From contig JAUEPE010000009.1 of the NCBI GenBank assembly GCA_030403585.1, positions 124,001 through 188,000 of the forward strand: 64,000 bases of DNA, written 5' to 3'. A model generated the notes under the pieces. That model worked only from the letters and a program-made list of their open reading frames with translations, did not search any database and was not told the DNA's origin. This document shows positions 1 to 10,137 of this stretch, piece after piece. The position numbers and the translations under genes are program-made. The DNA comes from Frankia sp. RB7 (GTDB lineage: Bacteria; Pseudomonadota; Alphaproteobacteria; Rhizobiales; Xanthobacteraceae). Within the stretch, counting starts at the first letter, position 1, and each line of letters begins with the position of its first letter.

Positions 1-16
1 ACCCGTCTGCTCTCGC

Positions 17-1237
17 TCATCGTTGCTCCGAAAGGTTCGCGCTGCGCAGCAATTCGTCAATCAGGGCGGCATAGGCGTTCATCGCAACACTGCGATCGAA
101 CCGCGATGCCGCCTTCACCGCGCGCTCGGCCATGGCGCCGTCGCGGGACACGGATGCCGTGCGAATGGCAGCGGCAAGCTGATCGGCGCGGCACGGCGTC
201 ACAACCCAGCCAAGCCCGTTCTCGACCACCGTCAAGGCAGCCTCGGCCTGGGGCTCCGAGACCAGCACGACCGGACGGCCGACCGCCAGCAGATTATAGA
301 AGCGGCTCGGAACCGAGACCCCGGCCACGTTTTTCCGGTACGGGATGATCCAGAGGTCGGCCGCGGTCAGAAACGATTCGAGCTCGGCGTCCTCCACCCG
401 CGCCACGAAGGAGACGTTGGGTAGGCTGGCGCCCTCCTGTAGCTGCTTCAGCCGATCGAAGCCGATGCCCCAGCCGGAGAGCAAGAAGTGAATGTCTGCC
501 TCGTCTTTGAGCAAGCGCGCGGCCGCGAACACGATCTCCGGATCGTGGGTGAACCCGAGATTGCCCGACAGGCCGACGATGAAGCGCCCAGGAAGCGTCT
601 TGCGGAACGGATTATCCGATGTCGCCGGCCGCGCCGCGGGTACGAGCGTCGCCCAGTTCGGGATGAAGCGAATCTTGTTCCGTTTCATCCCCGAGTAGCG
701 GAGCAGCGGCCGCTCAGCATCGCGGCCGATGGTAATGACGGCGTCAAGCGCGCGGAACATCAGGCTGTTGGCTGCGCGCATCACGCCTGCCACGACCGAG
801 CGCGGCTTTATTAGGCCGGCCATCACCAGCACGTCGGGAAAGAGGTCGTGCATGATCAGCGCCGAGCGCGCGCCCTTCAGCCACGCCGCTGCGGCCACCG
901 TGTAAGGCAGCATAAAAGGCGCTGTGACGGTGAGCACAACGTCGCCGCGCCGAAGTCGCAGCAACAACGCGATGAAGATGCGCAGCACGAACTGCAACTC
1001 GGACAGACCGCGCTGGACCAGCGCCGCCTTTCCTGCCATCCGATTCTTGACGGCGACGACGCGCGGCTTGCCGGGACCGGTCTGCGAAGCCGGCAGTGGG
1101 CCGGGCGAGCCCGACAGCACGACGACCTCATGTTCCCCGGCAAGGCGGCAGGCGATCTCAGCCATGATCGCCGCGGTCGTGCTCGGATCCGGAGGATAAT
1201 GCTGGCTTGCGACGACGATCTTGCCTCGAGACTGCAT
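17..1237 (-). CDS. Glycosyltransferase, GT4 family (WbuB-like)
   Basis: A 406-aa cytosolic or membrane-associated glycosyltransferase with a GT-B fold, predicted to add a sugar to a lipid-linked polysaccharide intermediate. Near the N-terminus is the acceptor-side signature SQHYPPDPSTTA. A hydrophobic patch at about residues 85-115 suits membrane association. The donor-domain segments GLSGNLGFTHDPE and SRFYNLLAVGRPVV are typical of WbuB/WcaI-type GT4 enzymes. The start codon lies 2 bp beyond the stop of the upstream CapD-type dehydratase gene, so the two are probably co-transcribed. It is clearly paralogous to the protein at 50950-52158, sharing the YPPD, RFIPNW/RYIPNW and GLSGNLGFTHDP blocks. 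Donor and acceptor cannot be read from the sequence. Confidence 0.85.
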   Translation of the reverse strand: MQSRGKIVVASQHYPPDPSTTAAIMAEIACRLAGEHEVVVLSGSPGPLPASQTGPGKPRVVAVKNRMAGKAALVQRGLSELQFVLRIFIALLLRLRRGDVVLTVTAPFMLPYTVAAAAWLKGARSALIMHDLFPDVLVMAGLIKPRSVVAGVMRAANSLMFRALDAVITIGRDAERPLLRYSGMKRNKIRFIPNWATLVPAARPATSDNPFRKTLPGRFIVGLSGNLGFTHDPEIVFAAARLLKDEADIHFLLSGWGIGFDRLKQLQEGASLPNVSFVARVEDAELESFLTAADLWIIPYRKNVAGVSVPSRFYNLLAVGRPVVLVSEPQAEAALTVVENGLGWVVTPCRADQLAAAIRTASVSRDGAMAERAVKAASRFDRSVAMNAYAALIDELLRSANLSEQR

Positions 1238-1239
1238 GG

Positions 1240-3153
1240 TCAGGCCGCAGTCGACCCGAATTCCGGAACGGCATCCTTCAGGATGGTCCTGATGGTGGCG
1301 CGATCGTCACGCGCGATGGCAAGCTCGAGCGCAGAGATCCATTTACGCAGCGTCTGCATCGGCGGCTCGTTTGGCTTCGCCGCCATGACGCCTACGACCC
1401 CGATATCGACGGTCGGCTCCTCGGAGGCGAACAGAATCTCGTTCAGCCGCTCGCCCGGCCTCATGCCGCTGAACACGATCTCGATGTCGTGGCCGGGCTG
1501 CAAACCCGAGAGCCGGATCATCCGCTCCGCCAGATCGACGATCTTCACCGGCTGGCCCATGTTCAGCACATAGACCGAAACGTCGAAACGCTTGGCGCCG
1601 AGCGCGTGGGTGGCGGAAGTGATGACGAGATCGCAGGCCTCACGGATGGTCATGAAATAGCGGACCATGTCGGGATGCGTCACCGTCACCGGACCGCCGG
1701 CCTCGATCTGCGCCTTGAACTTCGGTACGACCGACCCGTTCGACGCCAGCACGTTGCCGAACCGGACCGAGATGAAGCGCATCGCCGGCTTGCTGCCGCC
1801 GGCCTGCGTCACCAGGTCGTGGTCGAGCGCTTGGCAATACATTTCCGCGAAACGCTTGGTCAGACCCAGCATCGAGACTGGCTCGATTGCCTTGTCAGTC
1901 GAGATCATCACCATGGCCTCGGCGCCCGCGGCGAGCGCGGCATCGGCTACGTTGATCGAACCGAAGATGTTGGTTTTGACGCCCTCGCTCCAGTCCCGCT
2001 CCAGGATCGGAACGTGCTTGAGGGCGGCGGCATGGAACACGATGTCCGGCTTGAACTGCGTCATCAGGCGCGTGATCCGCTCGCGATCGCGGATATCGGC
2101 GATCCGGCCTTCGATCTCGGCGCCGGAACCGCGCGCGGCGAGCGCCTCGGTGACCGCATAAAGGGCTGGCTCCGAGTTCTCGATGATCAGGAGGCGCGCC
2201 GAACCGAACGCAATCACACGCTCGCAGATCTCCGAGCCGATCGAGCCGCCACCGCCGGTGACGATGACGCTCTTGCCTTTGATCAGGGCCTCGAGACGCG
2301 CATAGTCAATCGTCTCAGTCGGCCGTAACAGCAGGTCCTCAACGGCAACAGAGGTGAGCCGCGGCATATCCCCCTGCTCGAGCGACGGCAGGCGGCTGAC
2401 GATCAGGCCAAGCCGGCGCGACCGCATTAGCACGGATTCGGGATGCGAATCCGGCTCGAAGGCGGACGGCGTCATCACCACCCGGGCAATCGATTTATTG
2501 CGCTTCGCAAAACTGGCGATGACGTCCTCGATTTCGTCGATCGCGCCGACGACCGGCACGTTGCGGATAAGCTGGCCCAGATCGGAGCGGGACGGTGACA
2601 GCACCCCGACCGGCCTCAGATGCTTGATGGCGCCGCTCTCGATGCCGCGGAGCACGACCTCCGCATCGGCGGCGCGCCCGATCAGGAGCGTCGGCGCGGC
2701 ATTTTCCGTCCTGACATGATGCATCACACGGGTATAGCGGAAATACCGATAGGCCAGCCGCAGAGCACTCAGCGCGGAAATTTCCAGGAACCAGTAAAGA
2801 ACGATGGTAATCTTGCCAAGAAAGAAGGTGCCATGCACGTTCGGAGCGACGAAGATGTAGTCGAGCACGAGAAGGGCAACGGTGAGCACCGTGGCGACCC
2901 GGATGATGTTCAGGGCATCGGGCAGCGAGATGAAGCGCCACTTCGTCGTCGTCAGGTTGAAGACGTAGAATACGACCACACTGAAGGCAAGGAAATAGGG
3001 CAAGATTTGCAGCAGGAGCGGCAAGCGGGCCATGAAGCCCTCGCCCCCCTCGAAGCGCAGATAGAATGCAACGAACAGGGCCGCAGCTGTCGCCACCAGG
3101 TCGTGCAGCGCGATCAGGAAATTGCGCAAGGTAAGATGCGAAAGACGCGTCAT
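1240..3153 (-). CDS. Polysaccharide biosynthesis nucleotide-sugar 4,6-dehydratase (CapD/WbpM type)
   Basis: A 638-aa membrane-anchored SDR-type enzyme. Enzymes of this class convert UDP-GlcNAc or similar nucleotide sugars to 4-keto-6-deoxy intermediates. About four transmembrane segments fill residues 8-130 and a CoA-binding-like domain follows. The catalytic Rossmann domain starts with TGGGGSIGSE at about 298. The usual YxxxK is replaced by MxxxK (SMLGLTK, near 428), as is typical of WbpM/PglF dehydratases. I chose ATG 3153 over an upstream in-frame start at 3327. The later start begins directly before the first membrane segment and avoids a 91-bp overlap with the ligase gene. It lies 83 bp after that gene and 2 bp before the glycosyltransferase gene. 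Confidence 0.88.
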   Translation of the reverse strand: MTRLSHLTLRNFLIALHDLVATAAALFVAFYLRFEGGEGFMARLPLLLQILPYFLAFSVVVFYVFNLTTTKWRFISLPDALNIIRVATVLTVALLVLDYIFVAPNVHGTFFLGKITIVLYWFLEISALSALRLAYRYFRYTRVMHHVRTENAAPTLLIGRAADAEVVLRGIESGAIKHLRPVGVLSPSRSDLGQLIRNVPVVGAIDEIEDVIASFAKRNKSIARVVMTPSAFEPDSHPESVLMRSRRLGLIVSRLPSLEQGDMPRLTSVAVEDLLLRPTETIDYARLEALIKGKSVIVTGGGGSIGSEICERVIAFGSARLLIIENSEPALYAVTEALAARGSGAEIEGRIADIRDRERITRLMTQFKPDIVFHAAALKHVPILERDWSEGVKTNIFGSINVADAALAAGAEAMVMISTDKAIEPVSMLGLTKRFAEMYCQALDHDLVTQAGGSKPAMRFISVRFGNVLASNGSVVPKFKAQIEAGGPVTVTHPDMVRYFMTIREACDLVITSATHALGAKRFDVSVYVLNMGQPVKIVDLAERMIRLSGLQPGHDIEIVFSGMRPGERLNEILFASEEPTVDIGVVGVMAAKPNEPPMQTLRKWISALELAIARDDRATIRTILKDAVPEFGSTAA

Positions 3154-3236
3154 ATCCGGCCGAATATCTCCAGTGCTGCATACAGCCTGATTGCGCTGAT
3201 AGCGCATCTCGCCGGGACTTGCCAGCACCCCGATTC

Positions 3237-4523
3237 TCAACCGCGGGCTTCTCCCGGGCTCCGGCCGTTCCGGCGCGAATTGAGCAACATACCGCCGGCT
3301 ACGCCGACACCGAGCACGTACATCCACCCTTCATGGAAGTCGAAAAGATGGGAATTGAACAGTGAGGTGAATACGTTTTGGACAACGACCAGCAACCCGA
3401 TCCAGCTGGCGAGCGCGTCGCCGCGGAACAGGAGGAGATGCACCGCCCACATCGCATAAAGGATGATAATGCCGACAACGCCCCATTGTACGGCCACGTT
3501 CAGCGTCTGGTTGTGGGGATTGCCGATCACCTCGTTTGAGGCCTTGTAGGGTCCACCGGTCGCAGCCTGCTCGAACAGGCCGCGCGTCGAGCCAGTTCCA
3601 TGACCAACGATCGGCGCCTCGGCGAAGAAACCCAGCGATTTGCGCCAGAACTCGAGCCGAAGTCCGATCGATGTCGGGATGCCCTGGTCCCTGTACTGCT
3701 CGTACTGCACGGAGAATGTCTCGATCGTCGTGTGCAGCATCGACGAGGTCTTCCATGTCAGCGCAGCGAGGGCCACAAGTGCCGCGGAGATGATCAGGAC
3801 GCTGCGCCCCTTCAAATGCAGCAGCCCGAAGACCGCCAGCATGATCGGTACGGTCACGAGTGCGGTACGCGAGATCACAACAAAGGCCATGTTGACGAAG
3901 AAGCTGAGCGCGGCCGCCGCCAGCAGCGCGGCCAGCCAGACCCTGTTCTGCTGCAGCAGCTTCACAATCGGAAACGCGAGCGCGACCGCACACAGCGTGA
4001 ACTCCTGACTCTGGTCGATATAGTTCTTCACGAAGATGCCGTGCGAGCCGGGCTCCTCGGGCTTCAGCGAGAGCGCGGGATGGAAAAACACCAACCAGGA
4101 CATCACCGACAGCAGCGCGCAGGAAACCAGAAACGCGATAAACACGAGGTGCCCGCGCGAGGAGCGTTCGAAATGATAGATTAGGACCGGGAGCACGAGC
4201 AGCTTCGTCGTCGGGTTCACGGCGTAGAGCCGCGCGCCCCAGGGCGCCCCCGACCACAGCGTGCCGACCAGCGCGAGCAGGAACAACGCGATCGGCAGCG
4301 CGCACACCGGCCGCTTCAGCGACTGCAGGAAATCCCTGACGTCGAGAAACGGCACCATGCAAATGAGCATCGCGACGTTGAAGATGGCCGCGAGCGACGT
4401 CGACCACGGCAGCGAGGCCGCGGTCAGGATGGCAAACAGGTCGACCGTCTCGGACCATGCCGCCGGACTGCGCAGCCGCCGCAGCGTCGTCCCCCACATC
4501 CAATCCCGCGCAAGCTCCGTCAC
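3237..4523 (-). CDS. O-antigen ligase family protein (WaaL/Wzy_C)
   Basis: A 428-aa polytopic inner-membrane protein with about ten hydrophobic helices. The large periplasmic loop near residue 334 carries the [14 protein letters not shown] segment, whose histidine motif marks the Wzy_C/WaaL family. Family members join undecaprenyl-linked glycan to lipid A-core (ligase) or polymerise repeat units (Wzy), and these two roles cannot be told apart from sequence alone. It sits among core heptose genes, which favours ligase. Its start overlaps the hldE stop by 4 bp, implying translational coupling. The protein ends in a short basic tail. Confidence 0.82.
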   Translation of the reverse strand: MTELARDWMWGTTLRRLRSPAAWSETVDLFAILTAASLPWSTSLAAIFNVAMLICMVPFLDVRDFLQSLKRPVCALPIALFLLALVGTLWSGAPWGARLYAVNPTTKLLVLPVLIYHFERSSRGHLVFIAFLVSCALLSVMSWLVFFHPALSLKPEEPGSHGIFVKNYIDQSQEFTLCAVALAFPIVKLLQQNRVWLAALLAAAALSFFVNMAFVVISRTALVTVPIMLAVFGLLHLKGRSVLIISAALVALAALTWKTSSMLHTTIETFSVQYEQYRDQGIPTSIGLRLEFWRKSLGFFAEAPIVGHGTGSTRGLFEQAATGGPYKASNEVIGNPHNQTLNVAVQWGVVGIIILYAMWAVHLLLFRGDALASWIGLLVVVQNVFTSLFNSHLFDFHEGWMYVLGVGVAGGMLLNSRRNGRSPGEARG

Positions 4524-6010
4524 TTCGTCTCTCCGCGCGCACGATGAACCAACGCCGTCGTGCTGAAACCCTTGAGAATGTCGACCAGCACGACCGTTCC
4601 GCCCGCGGCCTCGACCACGTCATGGCCAACCACCTGCTCGCGGGTGTAGTCGCCGCCCTTTACCAGCGCGCTCGGCTTAATCCGGGTGATCAGGTCAATC
4701 GGCGTATCCTCCTCGAAGATCACGACGAGATCGACGGCTTCGAGCGCCGCCAGCACCTCGGCACGCGAACGCTCGTCCTGGACCGGGCGATCCGCGCCCT
4801 TCAGCCGCCGCACCGAGGCGTCGCTGTTGAGGCCGACGATCAAGCGGTCGCAGGCGGCGCGCGCCGCGGTCAGCACCTTGACATGGCCGGGATGCAGGAT
4901 GTCGAAGCAGCCATTGGTGAAGCCGACCCGCAAGCCCTCCCCGCGCCATTCGGCGAGCCGGGCCTCGAGCGCATCCGGCGCGCTCACGACCTTCTCCTCG
5001 GCCGCGAGAGTGGCGTGCGGCAGGATCTTTCGCCGCAGCTCGGCCACGCTTACGCTGGCGGTGCCTTTCTTGCCGACGGCGACGGCGGCAGCCGCGCTCG
5101 CCATGCGCAGCGCCGTATCCCAGTCCGCGCCCGCCGCGAGCGAGACCGCGAGCGCGGCGGCCACGGTGTCGCCGGCGCCGGAGACGTCGCGCACCTTCGC
5201 CGGGACAGCCGGAACATGGACGGCCTCACCCTTGCGCGGCACCAGCGTCATGCCGTGCTCGCCCTGGGTGACCAGGAGCGCCTCGCAATCGGCCAGCCGC
5301 ATCACGTCCTCTGAGGCATCGACGATGCTCTGCGGCGTGTCGGCGCGGCTGCGGGTGGCCTCCGAGAATTCCTTGCGGTTGGGCGTGAGCAACGTGACGC
5401 CGCGATAGATCGCCCAGTTCAGGCTCTTGGGATCGACGATCACGGGCTTACCGAGTTTTCGCGCGGCGTCGATGGTGTGGCGGATCACGCGCGCGGTCAG
5501 CACGCCCTTGGCGTAGTCGGACAGCAGCACGATATCGGCGCGCGCGATCTGCGGCACGATCGCCTCGATCAACTTCATCTCGATTCCATCGGAGGCGGGC
5601 TGCGCCTGCTCCCAATCCGCGCGCAGCATATGCGTGGAGAAATGCTCGGAGACGAAGCGGACTTTTCGCGTGGTCGGCCGCGACGGGTCGCACACCAGCG
5701 CGCTCTCGATACCAACGTAGTCCGCCAGCGCGGCCTTGAGCCGAGCCCCTGCATCGTCCTCGCCGACGAGACCGACGAAGACGCAGCGCGCCCCGAGCGA
5801 AGCGATATTGCGCGCGACGTTGCCGGCTCCGCCGATATGGATCTCGCTGCGCTGGGCCACGATGACGGGCGTCGGCGCCTCCGGCGAAATCCGCGACACC
5901 TCGCCATAGACGAACTCGTCCAGCATGATGTCGCCGATGCAGAGCACCGTGCGGCCGCTGATGGCTTGCGCGAGGGCATCGAAATCGAGAATGGGCGTCG
6001 GCATGGTCAA
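4520..6010 (-). CDS. hldE: Bifunctional heptose-7-phosphate kinase / heptose-1-phosphate adenylyltransferase
   Basis: A 496-aa two-domain cytosolic enzyme of ADP-heptose synthesis. The N-terminal PfkB-type kinase (about 1-330) has the GGAGNVARN substrate segment and the GAGDT anion-hole motif near 280. It phosphorylates D-glycero-D-manno-heptose 7-phosphate. The C-terminal nucleotidyltransferase (about 355-496) has [11 protein letters not shown] near 365-375, the HxGH signature for adenylyl transfer to heptose 1-phosphate. Length and order match RfaE/HldE. It starts 6 bp after hldD and overlaps the ligase gene by 4 bp, so it is in the same operon. GmhB at 8235-8783 supplies the intervening phosphatase step. 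Confidence 0.96.
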   Translation of the reverse strand: MTMPTPILDFDALAQAISGRTVLCIGDIMLDEFVYGEVSRISPEAPTPVIVAQRSEIHIGGAGNVARNIASLGARCVFVGLVGEDDAGARLKAALADYVGIESALVCDPSRPTTRKVRFVSEHFSTHMLRADWEQAQPASDGIEMKLIEAIVPQIARADIVLLSDYAKGVLTARVIRHTIDAARKLGKPVIVDPKSLNWAIYRGVTLLTPNRKEFSEATRSRADTPQSIVDASEDVMRLADCEALLVTQGEHGMTLVPRKGEAVHVPAVPAKVRDVSGAGDTVAAALAVSLAAGADWDTALRMASAAAAVAVGKKGTASVSVAELRRKILPHATLAAEEKVVSAPDALEARLAEWRGEGLRVGFTNGCFDILHPGHVKVLTAARAACDRLIVGLNSDASVRRLKGADRPVQDERSRAEVLAALEAVDLVVIFEEDTPIDLITRIKPSALVKGGDYTREQVVGHDVVEAAGGTVVLVDILKGFSTTALVHRARGETK

Positions 6011-6016
6011 TAGGCC

Positions 6017-6997
6017 TTAACGGAAGCGATCGGGCCGGTCGAGATAATCGGCGACATAGGCCTTCACCGCGTCCTCGAGCGTCGTGAAGCCGCCGTCGTA
6101 ACCGGCGCGGTGGAGACGATCGACCTTGCTCTCGGTGAAATATTGATAGCTGCCGCGGATCTGCTCGGGCATGTCGACAAAATCGATGTTGGGCCTGGTG
6201 CCGAGCGCGGCATAGGCAGCCAGCATCAGCTCCTTGAAGCTGCGCGCCTTGCCGGTGCCGACATTGAACAGCCCGGAAACCGCAGGCGTCGCCAGCAGCC
6301 ACAGGATCACGCGCACGACGTCGTCGACATAGATGAAATCGCGGCGCTGGTCGCCGTCGGCGATGCCGTCGCGATGCGATTTGAACAGCTGCACGACGCG
6401 CCCCGCCTTGACGTCGTCGAAGCGGCGCGCCAGCACGCTCATCATCGTGCCCTTGTGGTACTCGTTCGGGCCGAACACGTTGAAGAATTTCAGGCCCGCC
6501 CATTGCGGCGGCAGCGGATCGCCGTTCGCTGCGCGCTCGGCAACCGCGAGATCGAACAGCTGCTTGCTCCAGCCGTAGAGATTCATCGGCCGCAGCTTCT
6601 TCAGTGCCGGCAGCGCGGCATCGTCGTCAAAACCTTCCGCGCCGTCGCCATAGGTCGCAGCCGACGAGGCGTAGATCAGCGGCACCGCGCTGGCCGTGCA
6701 CCAGTCGAGCAGGCGCATCGAGAAACGGAAATTGGTCTCGATCACGAGATCGCCGTCGGTCGCGGTGGTCTCGGAAATTGCCCCAAGATGGATCACGGCG
6801 TCGAGCTTTCGACCCCTGAGCCAGCCAGGCAGTTCGGCCGGAGGAACGATATCCACAAGCTGCCGCTTGGCGAGATTGCGCCACTTGCCGTCGCTGCCGA
6901 GGTGATCGCAGACCACGACGTCGCTGCGGCCAGAATCGTTCAGCGCCGCGACCACGTTCGATCCGATAAAACCGGCCCCGCCGGTCACCAGCAACAT
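6017..6997 (-). CDS. hldD: ADP-L-glycero-D-manno-heptose 6-epimerase
   Basis: A 326-aa extended SDR that converts ADP-D-glycero- to ADP-L-glycero-manno-heptose for the LPS inner core. It begins with the NAD-binding motif MLLVTGGAGFIGSN. The catalytic pair is in LYGWSKQLFD (YxxxK near 141), and FNVFGPNEYHKGTMMS is a strong HldD block. I placed the start at ATG 6997, directly before the Rossmann strand; an in-frame start at 7057 would add 20 unmatched residues. It is the first gene of the minus-strand operon hldD-hldE-ligase-capD-GT and is divergent from waaF. Confidence 0.95.
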   Translation of the reverse strand: MLLVTGGAGFIGSNVVAALNDSGRSDVVVCDHLGSDGKWRNLAKRQLVDIVPPAELPGWLRGRKLDAVIHLGAISETTATDGDLVIETNFRFSMRLLDWCTASAVPLIYASSAATYGDGAEGFDDDAALPALKKLRPMNLYGWSKQLFDLAVAERAANGDPLPPQWAGLKFFNVFGPNEYHKGTMMSVLARRFDDVKAGRVVQLFKSHRDGIADGDQRRDFIYVDDVVRVILWLLATPAVSGLFNVGTGKARSFKELMLAAYAALGTRPNIDFVDMPEQIRGSYQYFTESKVDRLHRAGYDGGFTTLEDAVKAYVADYLDRPDRFR

Positions 6998-7171
6998 TCC
7001 AATCACCCTGCCCGATTTTCGCGGCCCCGATACCTGCCGTAGCGCATCATCTGCCAAAGTGTAAGCATTTTGGGCAGACGCTTTTGGACTCGCGCCTCTG
7101 CCGGCTTTACCTGCCGGCCCGGAGCGGCTAACCGAACCGCCACATCAGAGCACCCGCGGCGCAATTAACGA

Positions 7172-8242
7172 ATGAACAAAGATTCGCAATTTGGCGGAAA
7201 TGAGGATCGGGGCGACACCAGCCCGATCCTGATCGTCCCCTATATGTGGATCGGCGATTTCGTCCGGAATCACAGCGTTGTCCGGGTGCTGAACGAGCGA
7301 TGGCCGAATCGGCCGGTCGATCTCCTGACCACGTCGCTGTGCGCTCCCCTGGTCGATTACATGCCCGGCGTGCGCGCGGGGCTGGTCTGGGACCTGCCCC
7401 GCAGCCGTCTCGCCGTGGGCCGCCAGCTCGGCCTGGCCCAGCTCCTGCGCGAGCGGAACTACGGCACCGCCCTGGTGCTGCCGCGAACCTGGAAGGCGGC
7501 CATTGCGCCCGCGCTGGCCGGCATCCCCGAGCGGGTTGGCTTCGTCGGCGAATTCCGGTTCGGCCTGCTCAACCGCTGGCGCTGGGGCGAGAAGAAGCTG
7601 CCCCGCTTCATCGACAAGAACGCCGCCCTGGCCCAGCCCGACGGCGCGCCCCTGCCGCCGGAATGGCCGGTGCCGCAATTGCGGGTGCCGGCCGACGAGA
7701 TCGCCAGCTGGCGGCAGGCCAACGGCCTCAGCGCCGGGGCCGCCGTCGCGCTCGCCCCCGGCTCGGTCGGGGCGTCAAAACGCTGGACCTATTATCCGGA
7801 GGCCGCCCGCCTGCTGGTCGAGCGCGGGCTGGAGGTCTGGGTGGTCGGCGGCCCCGCCGAAAAAGCCCTCGCCCAGGAGATCGTCGCAGCCGGTGGCCCG
7901 GGCGTGCGGGACCTCACCGGCAACGATCTGCGCGACGGCGTCCTCGCCATGGCCGCGGCCGGCGTCGCGATCTCAAACGATTCAGGCCTGATGCATATCG
8001 CGGCAGCGCTGGGCACGCCCACCATGGGCATCTTCGGCCCGACCAGCCCCTATCTCTGGGCGCCCCTCAACGGCCTCGCCGCGACCGTGGTGCAGACAAA
8101 GAGCGTGCTCGCCTGCCAGCCCTGCCAGAGCACGATCTGCAAGATGAACGACCACCGCTGCATGCGTGACATCGCGGCGCAGGATGTGGTCGAGATCGCA
8201 AGAGACGTGCTGGCCAGGACGCAGGGACTTTCAAATGGCTGA
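7172..8242 (+). CDS. waaF: Lipopolysaccharide heptosyltransferase II
   Basis: A 356-aa GT9-family enzyme that transfers L,D-heptose from ADP-heptose to the LPS inner core at the cytoplasmic face of the inner membrane. Diagnostic blocks are [11 protein letters not shown] at the N-terminus, [12 protein letters not shown] in the donor domain, and [19 protein letters not shown] followed by [11 protein letters not shown]. These match RfaF. It is transcribed divergently from hldD across about 174 bp, which should hold both promoters. Its 3' end overlaps gmhB by 8 bp. The short polar stretch before the first strand is not conserved, so the exact start is less certain than the gene. Confidence 0.93.
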   Translation: MNKDSQFGGNEDRGDTSPILIVPYMWIGDFVRNHSVVRVLNERWPNRPVDLLTTSLCAPLVDYMPGVRAGLVWDLPRSRLAVGRQLGLAQLLRERNYGTALVLPRTWKAAIAPALAGIPERVGFVGEFRFGLLNRWRWGEKKLPRFIDKNAALAQPDGAPLPPEWPVPQLRVPADEIASWRQANGLSAGAAVALAPGSVGASKRWTYYPEAARLLVERGLEVWVVGGPAEKALAQEIVAAGGPGVRDLTGNDLRDGVLAMAAAGVAISNDSGLMHIAAALGTPTMGIFGPTSPYLWAPLNGLAATVVQTKSVLACQPCQSTICKMNDHRCMRDIAAQDVVEIARDVLARTQGLSNG

Positions 8243-8783
8243 CTTGCAAATGTCTGACGGCCGCGCGGCGAAGCCCGCCGCATTCCTCGATCGCGACGGC
8301 GTCATCAACCATGACGATGGCTATATCGGTACGCGAGACCGCATCCGCTGGATGCCCAATGTCGCAAGCGCCATTCGCCGTCTCAACGAGGCCGGCTATT
8401 TTGTGTTCGTCTTCACCAACCAGTCCGGCGTCGCGCGTGGCCTCTTCACCGAAGCCGATGTGAACACACTACACGGCTGGATGCGCGACGAGCTCGCCCG
8501 CGAAAACGCGCGTATCGATGACATCCGCTTCTGTCCGTATCATCCGCAAGGAACGGTCGCCGGCTACATCGGGGAGCATGATTGGCGCAAGCCCGCGCCC
8601 GGCATGTTGCGCGACCTCGTCCGGCACTGGCCCGTGCAGCTCGACGGCAGTTTTGTGATCGGAGACCAAGCCCGGGACATCGAGGCCGGCCAAGCGCTCA
8701 GACTGCCGGGCTTCCTCTTTCCAGGCGGCGATTTCGATGCGTTCGTGGCGGGGGTGATTGCGCAGATCGGGCGGGCGCTCTGA
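8235..8783 (+). CDS. gmhB: D-glycero-D-manno-heptose 1,7-bisphosphate phosphatase
   Basis: A 182-aa HAD-superfamily phosphatase acting between the kinase and adenylyltransferase steps of HldE. The catalytic motif is [14 protein letters not shown] near the N-terminus; the second motif is [11 protein letters not shown]; the third is KPAPGM followed by [13 protein letters not shown]. The usual zinc knuckle is incomplete: the first half CPYHP is present, but the later CxC before RKP reads HDW here. ATG 8235 overlaps the end of waaF by 8 bp; ATG 8250 and an upstream GTG at 8166 are alternatives. Overlap with waaF suggests coupled translation. Confidence 0.9.
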   Translation: MADLQMSDGRAAKPAAFLDRDGVINHDDGYIGTRDRIRWMPNVASAIRRLNEAGYFVFVFTNQSGVARGLFTEADVNTLHGWMRDELARENARIDDIRFCPYHPQGTVAGYIGEHDWRKPAPGMLRDLVRHWPVQLDGSFVIGDQARDIEAGQALRLPGFLFPGGDFDAFVAGVIAQIGRAL

Positions 8784-8974
8784 AAAGGCAAAAACAACCC
8801 CATGCACAGTAGCCCGCGGCAGCGAAATCAACGGCTTACCGACGCGCGCCATGCAAATGCTGATTTTTAGAATTTTATTTGACTCGTCGGGCAAAACACC
8901 TGTAACCAGGCAGCATCGCAGACCATGCGCGCCGTTCAGTCTGAGCTCCGATCTGCGGTCGCGACAGCACTCAC

Positions 8975-10048
8975 TCAGAGCAGCGGCCGATAGACCTCTC
9001 CGATCCGCGCCGCCTCGGCATCAAGACTGAATTTTTCGAGCACGCGCTCGCGGCCGCGCTCGCCCATCGCGGTCGCTACAGCCACATCGCGCATCAGCGG
9101 CTCGAGCGCCGCCGCCAGCGCTTGCGCATCACCGGTCGGGATCAGCACGCCGCTCACGCCATCCTCGACCACGAGTTCGGCCGCACCGGCGCGCGCAGCT
9201 ACGAGCGCACTGCCGACCGCCATCGCCTCGATCAGGGTCAGGCCAAAACCTTCGTTGCGCGAAGTGAAGGCGTAGATCGTCAACCGCTGATACCAGCGCT
9301 GCACCTCGTCGATCGGCAATTCGCCGGTGATGACGATGCGCGCTTGCAGGCCCGCCGCTTCAATGCGCTTCTTCAGATCGTTCGCGAAGGGCGTCTGTTT
9401 GGCCGTGACTTGTCCGACGATCACGGCAGTGAAATCCGGATAGCGCGGCAGCAATAGGCACATCGCATCGACGAACACATCGGTGCCCTTCTGCGCGCGC
9501 ACGCGGCCGAAGCAACCGATGGCATAACGACCCGGCAGCGCGGCTTCCGCAAACGCGGCGGCGCGATCAGTCGGCGGCGCATAGACATCGGTATCGACGC
9601 CGTGCGGGATCACGGTCGATTGCACTTTGAGGAACGAGGCCGAGATGTCCGACGTCGCGATGATCGCGTCCATCTGCCGGATCAGCCAGCGCGTGATCCA
9701 GCTGTGATGTCGCTGCGCCGCCGAGGTGAACACCAGCTTGAGCGGCCAGCCGAGCGCGCGCAGCAGGACGCCTGCGATCATCTCGTTGTTGCGGCGCGCA
9801 TGCCATATCAACGGCGACTTGCGACGCCATAGTTTCAGGACATCGGCGACATCAAGCCGCGAAATCCCCACCGGCGCGTCCGATCCGAACCATGCGGCGC
9901 GATAGAGTTTTGCCAGCCGCGGCGCCACCATCCGATTGGTCGCGGTGACCCCGGAATAGCGCCTGTGCAGATTTGGCACGATCACTTGCAGATCGCCCGG
10001 GGAATTCGCCACGTCATGCTCCGTTTCGCAAAGTCCTATACGCAACAT
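8975..10048 (-). CDS. LPS core glycosyltransferase, GT4 family
   Basis: A 357-aa GT-B glycosyltransferase. The C-terminal donor domain has GCFGRVRAQKGTDVFVDA and the EGFGLTLIEAMAVG segment with the E-x7-E pair typical of GT4. It resembles LpcC/MtfC-type rhizobial core mannosyl- or related transferases, but that substrate is inference from family and location. The start is taken as ATG 10048 (MLRIG); an upstream in-frame start at 10099 is possible. It stands alone on the minus strand between gmhB and galE and ends about 190 bp from gmhB in a convergent arrangement. Confidence 0.82.
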   Translation of the reverse strand: MLRIGLCETEHDVANSPGDLQVIVPNLHRRYSGVTATNRMVAPRLAKLYRAAWFGSDAPVGISRLDVADVLKLWRRKSPLIWHARRNNEMIAGVLLRALGWPLKLVFTSAAQRHHSWITRWLIRQMDAIIATSDISASFLKVQSTVIPHGVDTDVYAPPTDRAAAFAEAALPGRYAIGCFGRVRAQKGTDVFVDAMCLLLPRYPDFTAVIVGQVTAKQTPFANDLKKRIEAAGLQARIVITGELPIDEVQRWYQRLTIYAFTSRNEGFGLTLIEAMAVGSALVAARAGAAELVVEDGVSGVLIPTGDAQALAAALEPLMRDVAVATAMGERGRERVLEKFSLDAEAARIGEVYRPLL

Positions 10049-10137
10049 TAAGCATAGTGACCAGTTCAGGGCTGCCGAAACTCCCTCTTCACCGCGCAAA
10101 CGTTAACTTGGTGCGTTGATCGAAGACGGGTGAGATC

